From the NCBI GenBank assembly GCA_020832655.1, contig JAFIEF010000012.1:1-64000 (forward strand): a stretch of DNA of 64,000 nucleotides, written 5' to 3'. Below are positions 1 to 8,223 of the stretch, piece after piece. Source of the stretch: Paracoccaceae bacterium (GTDB taxonomy: Bacteria; Pseudomonadota; Alphaproteobacteria; Rhodobacterales; Rhodobacteraceae). Positions within the stretch are counted from its first letter, which is position 1. Each line of letters starts with the position of its first letter. The notes beneath the pieces were generated by a model. It had not been told where the DNA came from and searched no databases. It saw nothing but the letters and a program-made list of their open reading frames with translations. The translations under genes were made by a program, and so were the position numbers.

Positions 1-32
1 GCGCCGATCAGTGCTATCTTGGGTCTGGCCAT
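1..32 (-). CDS. mdh: Malate dehydrogenase, first ~10 codons only (gene runs off the left edge)
   Basis: Reading the minus strand from an ATG at 32-30 gives MARPKIALIG, the usual N-terminus of alphaproteobacterial malate dehydrogenase leading into the Rossmann glycine loop. A GGAG ribosome-binding site lies 7 bases upstream of the ATG. The enzyme interconverts malate and oxaloacetate with NAD in the TCA cycle. Only ten complete codons are inside the window, so the call rests on the N-terminal signature and the ribosome-binding site. Confidence 0.72.
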   Translation of the reverse strand, partial: MARPKIALIG

Positions 33-57
33 CAGTGATCTCCGGATCGTTGGTTAT

Positions 58-80
58 GACGCGCCTTGCCTAAGGCGTCA
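58..80. repeat. Short inverted repeat upstream of mdh
   Basis: A GACGCGCCTT / TAAGGCGTC hairpin lies between mdh and the MFS gene. Its right half contains the 12-mer CCTAAGGCGTCA (69-80), which recurs at 16421-16432 upstream of argS. It could be a terminator stem or part of a dispersed repeat; there is no T-run. Confidence 0.4.
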
Positions 81-152
81 GGGGGCGCATTGCAAGGGGA
101 TCACGGGGCGGTGAAAGGGTGGTAGCGCTGACGGGGTGAGGGATGGAGCGGC

Positions 153-1313
153 CTATCCGGCCTTCCGGCTGACCACCGCACCTGCAAGCACCAGGATTGC
201 TGCGAAACCGGAGACCGCCGCAAATCCCGCCCCTGCATGGATTGGTCCCATGATGACAGGCCCGGCGAAAACAGCCGAATAGGTCACGGCGCTGTTCAGC
301 CCCATCACGGCACCGCGCGCGCCGGTCGCGCGCCGGGCCTGGGACACCACCAGCGCATTCAGTCCAAGCTGATTCAGAATGCCCCAGATCATGGCAGCGA
401 TGAATGCCATCAGCGGCGTCGTCAGGGCAAAGCCCCAGCCGGCATAGCTTGCCGCGATCCCCAGCAGGACCAGCAGGATGTAACCTCGTGTGATCAATGG
501 CGCCATCATGCCAAGGCCAAGCCCGCCCAGACCAAACCCAAGTCCATAGGCCAGCACAAACACGCCCGCACCCTGCGCCGACAGGCCAAAGGCCTCGCGG
601 ATCCCTTCTCCGAAAAACGCGAAACTGCCGTAAAATGCAGTCATATAAGCAAACATCGCGACAAGCAGCGGTCCGACGCCCGCCACGCGCAACGCCCGCC
701 ACGGGGGCAGCCGTGTCACGGCGTCGCCCCGCACGCCCCGCAGCGACAGGATCAGTCCAACGCCGACCACTGCGGAAAGCCCGGCCAGCAGCAAATATAC
801 CGTCCGCCATCCGAATTGTCCCGCGACAAACGCGGCCAGGGGAACCGCCAAAACCAGCGACAGCGCCCATCCGGTCAGCACAAGTCCCAGACGCGCCGCT
901 TCCTGCCCCGCCGGGGCCGTTGTCGCCGCGGTCGCATAGGTGCCGGGCAACAATATGCCGACCGCGACCCCTGCAACCGCCTGGGACAGGCAAAGCTGGA
1001 ACCAGCTCTCGCTTATCGCGCTTGCGCCCTGCGCCAGTGCCAGCAGCAGCGCCGCGCCGCCCAGAACACGGCCAGCGGGCATCCGGTCGATCAGCCCGGC
1101 AAGCATCAAGGCAGACAGGGCAGTCGCCGCACCAAAGGCCGAAATCGCCCAGGCGATCTGGAAAGGCTCGCTCGCCAGTCCATTCGCCACTTCCGACAGG
1201 ATCGGGCTAAGGACGAAGGCGTTGGAGCCGACCAGCAGCACCGCAGCAAGCAAGGCCGCGATCTGCAACCGACGAACAGCGTTCGATAAAATCGTTTCAT
1301 CGCGGTATGTCAT
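153..1313 (-). CDS. MFS transporter (drug/arabinose efflux type)
   Basis: A 386-residue, strongly hydrophobic protein with about 12 membrane segments. The loop after segment 2 holds the MFS motif A pattern (GLIDRMPAGR, around residues 73-82), and segment 4 contains the Gly/Pro-rich stretch of drug:H+ antiporters. It is probably a proton-driven exporter; the substrate is not predictable. It is divergent from the Lrp-type regulator, with only 56 bases between the two starts, so that regulator probably controls it. The chosen ATG has no strong ribosome-binding site, so the start is moderately certain. Confidence 0.85.
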   Translation of the reverse strand: MTYRDETILSNAVRRLQIAALLAAVLLVGSNAFVLSPILSEVANGLASEPFQIAWAISAFGAATALSALMLAGLIDRMPAGRVLGGAALLLALAQGASAISESWFQLCLSQAVAGVAVGILLPGTYATAATTAPAGQEAARLGLVLTGWALSLVLAVPLAAFVAGQFGWRTVYLLLAGLSAVVGVGLILSLRGVRGDAVTRLPPWRALRVAGVGPLLVAMFAYMTAFYGSFAFFGEGIREAFGLSAQGAGVFVLAYGLGFGLGGLGLGMMAPLITRGYILLVLLGIAASYAGWGFALTTPLMAFIAAMIWGILNQLGLNALVVSQARRATGARGAVMGLNSAVTYSAVFAGPVIMGPIHAGAGFAAVSGFAAILVLAGAVVSRKAG

Positions 1314-1369
1314 ACGGGCAAATGATACTGTTCAGTCAGTTCAGGCAAACGAAATCAGGGAATCCTGTC

Positions 1370-1876
1370 ATGAAAACGAACGCCATTCGGCACGATAGGT
1401 CGCATCCCTCGGGTCTCGACCGGACGGACCGAAAGCTGTTAAGGCTGCTGGCCGAACGCGCCGACCGGTCCTATGCCGAACTCTCGAAACTGGTCAATCT
1501 TTCGCCTCCGGCGGTGCATGAGCGGGTGAAGCGCCTGCGGCGGGACGGTGTGATTCAGGGCATTGTCGCGAAGCTCGATGGCGAGAAGATCGGCTGCCCG
1601 CTTCTGGCCTTCATTCATGTCGCGACCGAAGGCTGGGGCATGACCAGACCGATCCTTGCCTTGCAGGAACTGGCCGATGTCGAGGAAATCCACACTGTGA
1701 CCGGCGACACCTGCCTGATCCTGAAGGTCCGCAGCGCAAGCCCGGCCAGCCTGGAGAAGCTCCTGTCACGCATTCAGGAAATTGAGGGCGTGCGCGCGAC
1801 ACAAAGCTATGTTGCACTCGGCACCTATCTTGAACGCGGCCCGATGCCGGACCTGCCCGACAGCAGCGGCGAGTAA
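1370..1876 (+). CDS. Lrp/AsnC family transcriptional regulator
   Basis: A 168-residue protein with an N-terminal winged helix-turn-helix (about residues 18-65, beginning LDRTDRKLLRLL and containing NLSPPAVHERVKRLRRDGVI) and a C-terminal RAM ligand-binding domain (about 70-150). This is the normal architecture and length for Lrp/AsnC. I chose the ATG at 1370 because an upstream ATG at 1307 overlaps the divergent MFS start. The MFS gene faces away from it, so local control of that exporter, probably in response to an amino acid, is the natural inference. The intergenic DNA contains the repeated pentamer TTCAG (TTCAGTCAGTTCAG), a possible operator. Confidence 0.88.
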   Translation: MKTNAIRHDRSHPSGLDRTDRKLLRLLAERADRSYAELSKLVNLSPPAVHERVKRLRRDGVIQGIVAKLDGEKIGCPLLAFIHVATEGWGMTRPILALQELADVEEIHTVTGDTCLILKVRSASPASLEKLLSRIQEIEGVRATQSYVALGTYLERGPMPDLPDSSGE

Positions 1877-1898
1877 GCCACACGACCTGTCACCCCCG

Positions 1899-3884
1899 TC
1901 ACCGTTCGGTCAGTTTCAACTCGATCCGGCGGTTGCGCGAGCGCGCCTCAAACGTATTGGCCGGGTCAACGGGGCGGTATTCGCCAAAGCCCGCGGCGGA
2001 TAACCGGAACGCCGGGAAGCCGCGTTCTTCGGTCAGGTAGCGCACCACCGACAGCGCGCGGGCCTGGCTGAGTTCCCAATTATCGGCATATTGCCCCCCC
2101 GGCGCGATCGGCAGATTGTCGGTATGCCCCTCGACCTGCAAGATCCAGTCAATCTCTGCCGGGATGCGGTCGGCCACATCATTCAGGATCGCCACCACAT
2201 TGCCGATCTGCTCGCGCCCCTCTGCGGCCAGATCAGCGGACCCCACTTCAAACAGCACTTCAGAGGAGAACACGAAGCGGTCGCCCACAATCTCGACCCC
2301 GTCGCGGCCTTCCAGTATCTCGCGCAGCCGTCCGAAGAATTCCGACTGGAAGCGTTCCAGCCGCGCGCGTTCGGCGGCCTCTGCCTCTGCGCGGCGGCGT
2401 TCTTCCATCGCCAGCTGCGCCAGCGCGATATTCAGATCTGCGCCAAGGCTTTCGATCTGGGTCTGGGCGGCTTCTTCGCGCGCGCGCGCCTCGCCCAGCA
2501 AATCCTGCAACCCCGCCACCTGCCCGCGCAGCGCCGCGACCTGCTGGTTCAGTAGTTCCAGACGGCGCTGGTCCTCGGCGCTCTGGCTTTCAGCCTGTGA
2601 CAGGGTGGTTTCGGCCAGCACGCGCAAGGCGGCCTGACGCTCGGCTTCGGTGATTTCGCGCTCCAGCGCGGTTTCCAGTTCCTGCTGTTCGGCGCGGGCC
2701 GCGGCCAGCAGGGTCAGGGTTTCCTCGGCCCGCGCGCGTTCGGCTTCCAGCCGCAGGGTCATGGCGGTCAGTTCGGTCTCTGCATTTTCCAGCCGCGCGC
2801 GCAATTGTTCCGCCGCCGCGGCCTCGGCCAGTCGGCGGCGTTCTTCCTCGGTCAACTCGGCCTCGACCCCTGCCAGCCGCACGCGCAGCGCCTCTGCCGC
2901 GGCCAGTTCCGCCAGCCGCGCCGCTTCGGTCTCGTCCAGCGCGGTTTGCGTGGCTTGCAATTCATCGCGCAGCCTTTCGGCGCGGGCAAGCGCGGCCAGA
3001 CGCGCGGCTTCTTCCAGCGACAGGCTGTCCTGTGCCTCGGCCAGTTGCGCGCGCAAGGCATCGGCGCTGGCTTCTGTATCGCGGGCTTCGGCTTGTGCTG
3101 CATCCAGGCGCTCCTCGGCGCGGGCCAGATCGGCCAGCACCGCCATCAGGTTTTCCTCCAGCGTTTGCTGTTCGGTGGCCAGATCAGCGCGGGCGTCTTC
3201 CGAGGCCGCAAGCTGCGCCGCCAATTGCGCCAGCGACGCTTCCTGCGCCGCTGCTTCGGCCTGCGCGCGCGCCAGTTCGGCCTCGATCGCTTCTGCGCGG
3301 GCGGCGGCCAGACGCGCGGCCTCTGCCTCTGCATCGACCTCGTCACGCAACCGCGCCAGCGCCAGTTGCAGGGCTTCCTGCTCGGTGATCAGCACTTGCT
3401 GCGCGGCTTTCATCTCGGCCAGATCGGCGCGCAGTTCCGCCCCTTCGGCCAGCGCGCTGTCGCGCTCGCCGATCAGCGTGGCGACCTGGGCTTCAAAGCG
3501 GCTGATCTCTGCGCGGGCATCAGACAGATCTGCCTCGCGCGCCTGCAGATCGCGGCTGAGGCCGGTGATCTGCGCAAGCTGCGCCGCGACCAGCGCGCGG
3601 GATTGTTCCAGATCGCCTTCCAGCCCCGAAACCTGCCCTTCCAGCGCTGCCACCCGCGCGCGCGACAGCCCCAGCGCATCAGCGAGGCTGGCAATTTCGG
3701 CACTCAGCCCTTCAAGCTCTGTCTCGCGCGCAGTGATGGTGTCGCGCAGCACGAATTGCACGATCATGAAGATCGACAGCACGAACATCAGCACCAGCAG
3801 AAGCGCGGTCATCGCATCGACGAAACCCGGCCAGATCGCACCGCTGACATCGCGCCGCTGACTTCTGCCGCGAGAGAGTGGCAT
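1899..3884 (-). CDS. OmpA/MotB-like peptidoglycan-binding protein with very long coiled coil
   Basis: A 661-residue protein. Residues about 18-50 form one membrane helix with a MotB-like FVDAMTALLLVLMF segment, whose Asp sits where stator B subunits bind the proton. Residues about 50-515 are an Ala/Glu/Arg-rich heptad region (very long coiled coil). The last 130 residues are an OmpA-type peptidoglycan-binding domain (VEGHTDNLPI, NWELSQARA, SRNRRIELKL). It follows the MotA/ExbB-like gene by 3 bases, so the two should form one membrane complex anchored to the cell wall. Antisense reading frames here are long because of the codon bias and are not genes. Confidence 0.86.
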   Translation of the reverse strand: MPLSRGRSQRRDVSGAIWPGFVDAMTALLLVLMFVLSIFMIVQFVLRDTITARETELEGLSAEIASLADALGLSRARVAALEGQVSGLEGDLEQSRALVAAQLAQITGLSRDLQAREADLSDARAEISRFEAQVATLIGERDSALAEGAELRADLAEMKAAQQVLITEQEALQLALARLRDEVDAEAEAARLAAARAEAIEAELARAQAEAAAQEASLAQLAAQLAASEDARADLATEQQTLEENLMAVLADLARAEERLDAAQAEARDTEASADALRAQLAEAQDSLSLEEAARLAALARAERLRDELQATQTALDETEAARLAELAAAEALRVRLAGVEAELTEEERRRLAEAAAAEQLRARLENAETELTAMTLRLEAERARAEETLTLLAAARAEQQELETALEREITEAERQAALRVLAETTLSQAESQSAEDQRRLELLNQQVAALRGQVAGLQDLLGEARAREEAAQTQIESLGADLNIALAQLAMEERRRAEAEAAERARLERFQSEFFGRLREILEGRDGVEIVGDRFVFSSEVLFEVGSADLAAEGREQIGNVVAILNDVADRIPAEIDWILQVEGHTDNLPIAPGGQYADNWELSQARALSVVRYLTEERGFPAFRLSAAGFGEYRPVDPANTFEARSRNRRIELKLTER

Positions 3885-3887
3885 CGC

Positions 3888-5099
3888 CTAGCCCCCGTCC
3901 CGGCGCGCGCCCAGCCCCGTGCGCGACAATTGACGCACCGCCAATGTCAGATTGGAGATATCCGAGCGCAGATCGGCGGTGCTTTCCAGCCGCCCGGCCG
4001 ACAATTCCTCGGCAATGCGCAGAAGCTGCGCATCGATATTGCGCAACCGCAGGCGCATCTCGGCCTCGGCATGGGGACCACCCTGCGCGGCATCCTGCCG
4101 GTAATATCCCAGAACTTCCTCCTGCGCGGCGGCAATACGTTCAAGCACCGCCCCGGACCCGCCGGATTCGGCACCGTTGCCAGCCAGCCCGCCCGTGGTG
4201 GTCAGCCCCTCAATCGCCTGCGCCAGATAGCCAAGCGCCTGATCAAGCTGCGCGCGTTCCTGATCGGCCTGAAGCTGCTGGCGGTGCATGGCTTCCATCT
4301 GCTCTGCCATTGCATCGAGCACCTGCACCACCGCGCCCATATCGCCGCCCTGTTCGCTGTCGCTGCCGGCCATGCCAAGGCGGGTGATCGAACTAAGCCA
4401 TTCTTCAAGCTGGCGATAAAAGCGGTTCTGGCCGTGGCCGGCAAAAAGCTCCAGCAGCCCCACAACCAGCGATCCTGCCAGACCCAGAAGCGAAGAGGAA
4501 AACGCCGTGCCCATACCGCCAAGCTGCGCTTCCAGCCCCACCATCAGATTCTCGAACACCTGAATCCCGGTCTGGTTTTCATCGGGCGCCAGTGACCGGA
4601 TCGTGTCCACAACCGCAGGCACAGTCGTCGCCAGCCCGTAAAATGTGCCCAGCAAGCCCAGAAAGATCAGCAGGGTGATGATATAGCGGGTAATGTCGCG
4701 CAACTCGTCAAGCCGCGTGGCGACCGAGTCGAGGATCGAACTGGCAGAGCTGGAACTGATCTTGCTGCCCCGTCCGCGCCCGCGCAGCAACGCCGCCAGC
4801 GGCACCAGCAGCGCAGGCGGCACAGTGGCTTCATGGCCCGGCACATCGGTGGCAAAACCTTCAATCCAGACGATCGAGCGGTTGAGCTGGATCACCTGCC
4901 AGAAGGTCGCCAGCACACCAATGATGAAAACCAGAAAGATGAAACCATTAAGCCAGATATTGGCAAGAAATATCCCCGCAACCCGTGGCAGCGCGAAATA
5001 GGTTCCGACGCTGACAAGAATGATGACCAGCAGCATCATTACGATCTGCCGGAAGGGACGGGAAAACTGCGTCTGAACCCCAAGCTGGGATCTTGCCAT
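3888..5099 (-). CDS. MotA/TolQ/ExbB-family proton-channel-like protein
   Basis: A 403-residue protein with four likely membrane segments: two in the first 75 residues, and a pair around 140-165 and 205-235 with the Gly/Ala/Ser-rich GLLGTFYGLATTVP and MGTAFSSSLLGLAGSLV segments typical of MotA/ExbB. The last ~150 residues are a charged, coiled-coil-prone tail (EQMEAMHRQQLQADQERAQL). It pairs with the downstream OmpA/MotB-like gene, 3 bases away. No flagellar or Ton/Tol genes are adjacent, and there are no helicase or nuclease partners as in Zorya, so its role is unknown. Confidence 0.84.
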   Translation of the reverse strand: MARSQLGVQTQFSRPFRQIVMMLLVIILVSVGTYFALPRVAGIFLANIWLNGFIFLVFIIGVLATFWQVIQLNRSIVWIEGFATDVPGHEATVPPALLVPLAALLRGRGRGSKISSSSASSILDSVATRLDELRDITRYIITLLIFLGLLGTFYGLATTVPAVVDTIRSLAPDENQTGIQVFENLMVGLEAQLGGMGTAFSSSLLGLAGSLVVGLLELFAGHGQNRFYRQLEEWLSSITRLGMAGSDSEQGGDMGAVVQVLDAMAEQMEAMHRQQLQADQERAQLDQALGYLAQAIEGLTTTGGLAGNGAESGGSGAVLERIAAAQEEVLGYYRQDAAQGGPHAEAEMRLRLRNIDAQLLRIAEELSAGRLESTADLRSDISNLTLAVRQLSRTGLGARRDGG

Positions 5100-5256
5100 G
5101 ATCGGGCGCCCTGATCCTCTTTGACTGCGGCCACACTAGGTCAGACACTGAACGCTGCCAACCGGGAAATGCATTACCCGGATATTACTGTGGCCGCCAT
5201 GTCAGGCGGCCACAATATCATGATTATCGGGCATCACGGAACTGGCCCGGATGCGG

Positions 5257-5652
5257 CTACGCGATCTCTGATGTCTCGGTCGCGCGACGGCGACGATTGT
5301 CTTCCATGAACTGGTCGAATTCTGCCTTGTCCTTGGCCTCGCGCAACCGAGCAAGGAAAGCATCGAACGCGGCCTGTTCATCTTCCAGACGGCGCAGCGT
5401 ATCGGATTTGTAGGCATCAAACGCGCTGTTGCCCGAGGGACGCGCGACCATTGCGCCATGCGCCCATTTGCTGCGGCAGGATTTTCCAAACATCTGCTTT
5501 CCCCAGATCATGTAAGCCAGTAGCGCCAGCCCGACAGGCCAGAACAGGATGAAGCCCAGAACCATCGCGGCGATCCAGCCGGACTTGCCAAAGCCGTCAA
5601 GCCAGCTTTCCGCGCGCCGGGGCCAGGACATCTGCATGGGTGCTGTTGTCAT
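5257..5652 (-). CDS. DUF2852 family small membrane protein
   Basis: A 131-residue protein with one strong hydrophobic segment (WIAAMVLGFILFWPVGLALL, about residues 24-45), then a hydrophilic, charged C-terminus (RRLEDEQAAFDAFLARLREAKDKAEFDQFMEDNRRRR). This matches the conserved alphaproteobacterial DUF2852 proteins of unknown function. The ATG at 5652 is preceded by GAGGAAA at good spacing, so the in-frame extension to 5967 is not coding. A perfect 21-bp palindrome (5674-5694) lies 22 bases upstream and a TetR gene lies next upstream, suggesting TetR control. Confidence 0.82.
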   Translation of the reverse strand: MTTAPMQMSWPRRAESWLDGFGKSGWIAAMVLGFILFWPVGLALLAYMIWGKQMFGKSCRSKWAHGAMVARPSGNSAFDAYKSDTLRRLEDEQAAFDAFLARLREAKDKAEFDQFMEDNRRRRATETSEIA

Positions 5653-5673
5653 GTCAGTTTCCTCTCTCACAAA

Positions 5674-5694
5674 GTAAATGTAAATTACATTTAC
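5674..5694. promoter_or_regulatory. Perfect palindrome, likely TetR operator in front of the DUF2852 gene
   Basis: GTAAATGTAA-A-TTACATTTAC is a perfect inverted repeat with 10-bp arms around one base. It is AT-rich in otherwise GC-rich DNA and sits just upstream of the DUF2852 start. TetR dimers commonly bind such sites, and a TetR gene is the immediate neighbour. The binding itself is inference. Confidence 0.65.
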
Positions 5695-5845
5695 ATAGGT
5701 GGGAAGGCAAGCGCGGTTTTCAAGAGTGTTGGAAAAAATTCCTGTCGTCCTCGCAAGCACATGCTGGTGCAGGCTCAAAGCGCCCCGGCTCGATGCCCAT
5801 CTCTGATGCCGCGCGCGCGGAAACACCCCGTGGCGCATCCCTGCG

Positions 5846-6463
5846 CTATCGGTCGGGATCCAGAAAGCCCAGCCCGCGCAGATAGATGCCGATTCCGGTT
5901 TCCAGCAACTCCTCTGGCGAAAACGGGCCACGCGCGCCTGGTGCGCCGCGGGCGTAAAGTTCCACAATGCCGTGGCTCATCGCCGTGACATGGGCGGCAA
6001 ACATCGCCGTGGGCGGTCGGCGATCAGCGGGAAGGCGCTGCGACAGATCGCCGGCAGCCCGCACCAGAACCTGATTTGCCCGCGCGCAGGCCGTGGCCAG
6101 ATCCGGGCTTGCATTCGGCGTGACCCCGGATTCGAACATCGCCACATAATGCCCCGGATGCTTGCGCGCGAAGGCCAGATAAGCGCGGCCCACGGCCTCG
6201 AACGCCGCCAGCGGTGAAGGCTGGCCATCGCGATAGGCATATTCCAGCAGGTCCGAGAAAAGCTCGTATCCCTGACGCGCCATCTCGGCAATCAACTCCT
6301 CGCGCCCGGCGAAATGCCGGTAGGGTGCGGCTGCAGAGACATCGGCAAGCTTGGCCGCTTCGGCCATTGTAAAGCCTTGCGGGCCTTTTTCGGCAATCAG
6401 CTTCAGCCCGGCCTCGACCAGCGCCTGTTTCAGATTTCCATGATGATAGCCCCGCTTGGCCAT
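5846..6463 (-). CDS. TetR/AcrR family transcriptional regulator
   Basis: About 205 residues. The N-terminal helix-turn-helix (residues about 8-50) contains GFTMAEAAKLADVSAAAPYRHF, shortened here to its core AKLADVSAAAPYRHF, typical of TetR recognition helices. The C-terminal part resembles the WHG domain (FARKHPGHYVAMFESG), which binds an unknown ligand. I chose the ATG at 6463 because GGAGG lies 11 bases upstream; ATG at 6481 is an alternative adding six residues. It is co-oriented with the DUF2852 gene, and the palindrome between them is its most likely operator. Confidence 0.86.
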   Translation of the reverse strand: MAKRGYHHGNLKQALVEAGLKLIAEKGPQGFTMAEAAKLADVSAAAPYRHFAGREELIAEMARQGYELFSDLLEYAYRDGQPSPLAAFEAVGRAYLAFARKHPGHYVAMFESGVTPNASPDLATACARANQVLVRAAGDLSQRLPADRRPPTAMFAAHVTAMSHGIVELYARGAPGARGPFSPEELLETGIGIYLRGLGFLDPDR

Positions 6464-6595
6464 AGGCGGCGCGTCCTCCATGATACCGCGCATCTGTCGT
6501 GGTTCATGCTGTTCTAGGGCATCGCGCGCGGCGGGAAAACCGCAATCGCGACAAGCCTGCTTGCAAAGCGCGCGCCAAGGGCTTATCTGACGCCC

Positions 6596-6692
6596 CGAGA
6601 GGCTGGCGCGGGCAGATGCCTTGCCAACCCGGTCAGGTCCGGAAGGAAGCAGCCGCAGCAAATTTCGTCTGGGTCGCTGTCCAGCCTCTCAC
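6596..6692 (+). ncRNA. ffs: Signal recognition particle RNA (4.5S type)
   Basis: The sequence contains the SRP Alu-less core: GGTCAGGTCCGGAAGGAAGCAGCC, seen as GGTCAGGTCC followed by GGAAGGAAGCAGCC (6631-6654), which is the conserved tetraloop and symmetric/asymmetric loop region. The ends pair as GAGAGGCTGG (6597-6606) with CCAGCCTCTC (6681-6690). The RNA binds Ffh and targets nascent membrane proteins to FtsY. Length and structure fit the small bacterial type. Confidence 0.95.
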
Positions 6693-6749
6693 CTGCCCCC
6701 GATGACATCGCCAGACCATCGCGCGCATGCGGCAGTCAGCTGCGCTCTG

Positions 6750-7157
6750 CTATTGCGACAGGCTGCGCAGATAAGCGTAGATATCGCGCCCGCCCTGCAC
6801 CATCTGGACATGCATTTCAGCGCTGGCCTGCGGATCGCCCGTCACAGCGCGCAGGAACTGGTCGGGATTGGCCAGATAGGCGACGAAATTGTCTTCGCTC
6901 CAATGCAGTCCGGTCGCCGCAGCAGCGCGCATCGCTGGCGAATAGAAGGCGAAACTGCCATCCGCCGCAGCCGCGCGCCCCGAAATCCCGTAAAGATCGG
7001 GGCCGCTGCGCCCGCCGCGCGCCAAAACCGTGCCGTCCGGCGCGGTCACCGCATGACAGGTGCGGCAATCCGCCCAGAGCCGCTCCCCCGCATTCGCGGC
7101 GGGTGCCCAGAGCAGCATTGCCACCAGCGCGCCGTTCAATTTATCGATGCCTGCCAC
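6750..7157 (-). CDS. Small secreted c-type cytochrome
   Basis: About 135 residues. A signal peptide (LNGALVAMLLWAPAANA) is followed by a single haem-binding CRTCH motif and class I cytochrome features: GPDLYGISGR after the haem and a Met-containing C-terminal part (AEMHVQMVQGGRDIYAYLRSL). It is a periplasmic single-haem electron carrier of the cytochrome c2/c552 type; its partner is unknown. I prefer a GTG start at 7157 because it gives a compact signal peptide with AGGTGG upstream. An ATG at 7181 adds eight residues but has no ribosome-binding site. Confidence 0.85.
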   Translation of the reverse strand: MAGIDKLNGALVAMLLWAPAANAGERLWADCRTCHAVTAPDGTVLARGGRSGPDLYGISGRAAAADGSFAFYSPAMRAAAATGLHWSEDNFVAYLANPDQFLRAVTGDPQASAEMHVQMVQGGRDIYAYLRSLSQ

Positions 7158-7245
7158 GGTCCCACCTATTGCGCATTCCATGAATTACATATCACGCCGG
7201 AACACTGGCGCAACGTGCCGCTGCGCGCCTCACAACAGCGTGAGA

Positions 7246-8067
7246 TCACGGCTTCAGCCGATACCCCACCCGCAGCCAGTGCCAGCACAGCGCCGACACT
7301 GCGAATGTGGACAGTGTCACCACCGCCAGCCCCAAAACCGGCGCAGCATCGGATGCCCCGATCATGCCATAGCGCGCGCCATCGATCAGATAGAAGACCG
7401 GATTGAGGCGGCTCAGCGCCTCCAGCGTCGGGGGAAGCGTGGAAATCGAATAGAATGTGCCCGACAGGAAGGACAAGGGCACCACGATGAAATTGGTAAT
7501 CGCCGCGATCTGGTCGAACTTGTTCGAAATGATCCCGGCTGCAATCCCGATTGCCCCCAGCAATGCAGCCCCCATCAGCAGAAACGCGCCCAGCCAAAGC
7601 GGATGCGCCACCCCCTGCCCCAGCACCAGCCACAGCGCCAGCGCAATCACCAGCCCCACCATCAGCCCGCGCGCAATTCCGCCCGCCAGATAGCCCAGCA
7701 CCAGTTCCAGCGCCGATAGCGGCGGCATCAGCGTATCGACGATATTGCCCTGCACCTTCGATATCACCAGCGACGATGATGTATTGGCAAAGCTGTTCTG
7801 GATCACCGTCATCATCAGGATGCCCGGCGCCAGAAAGGCGATGAAGGGCACGCCCAGCACTTCGCTGCGCATCGGGCCGATAGCCAGCGAAAACACCGCC
7901 AGAAACAGCCCCGCGGTGACCAGCGGCGCGGCCAGTGTCTGGGTCCAGACCACCAGAAAGCGCATGATCTCGCGTCCGGCCAGCGCCCGCAGGCCCAGCC
8001 AGTTCATGCGCCCGAAGCGGCGCACCCCGATGTCATGGCGCGGCGCAGCGCCGGTCTGTTGTGTCAT
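7246..8067 (-). CDS. ABC-2 type transporter permease
   Basis: A 273-residue protein with about six membrane segments and the ABC-2 permease signature region (FIAFLAPGILMMTVIQ, then SSLVISKVQGNIVDTLM). It resembles the YadH-type export permeases. AAGGAG lies 9 bases before the ATG, supporting the start. The cognate ATPase is not next to it, so it must be encoded elsewhere or the gene has been separated from its partner. Substrate unknown. Confidence 0.86.
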   Translation of the reverse strand: MTQQTGAAPRHDIGVRRFGRMNWLGLRALAGREIMRFLVVWTQTLAAPLVTAGLFLAVFSLAIGPMRSEVLGVPFIAFLAPGILMMTVIQNSFANTSSSLVISKVQGNIVDTLMPPLSALELVLGYLAGGIARGLMVGLVIALALWLVLGQGVAHPLWLGAFLLMGAALLGAIGIAAGIISNKFDQIAAITNFIVVPLSFLSGTFYSISTLPPTLEALSRLNPVFYLIDGARYGMIGASDAAPVLGLAVVTLSTFAVSALCWHWLRVGYRLKP

Positions 8068-8223
8068 GGTTGCGTGCTCCTTCGCATCAGACTGGCGCTT
8101 TTGCGCGCTTGGTCATTGTATTTATGGTGCGCGGCTTGTATTTCACCCTCTCGCCCGTACATTCGGGCCAAGCGTTTTCCAAGGGCGCGCGTGATCATCA
8201 CCGCCCAGCTGACGGAGCACAAC

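Noticed and set aside
70-993. 307-codon ORF at the left end
   Set aside because: On the minus strand in a different frame from the MFS gene; Arg/Cys/Gly-rich and without a fold pattern.
2650-4595. Long plus-strand ORFs of 400-600 codons
   Set aside because: They are antisense shadows of the OmpA-like coiled-coil gene and the MotA-like gene; their composition (Ser/Arg- or Gln/His-rich) is an artefact of GC-rich codon positions.
1899-5099. Zorya defence system (ZorAB-like pair)
   Set aside because: No ZorC, ZorD or ZorE gene is adjacent, and the long coiled coil is on the B subunit rather than the A subunit.
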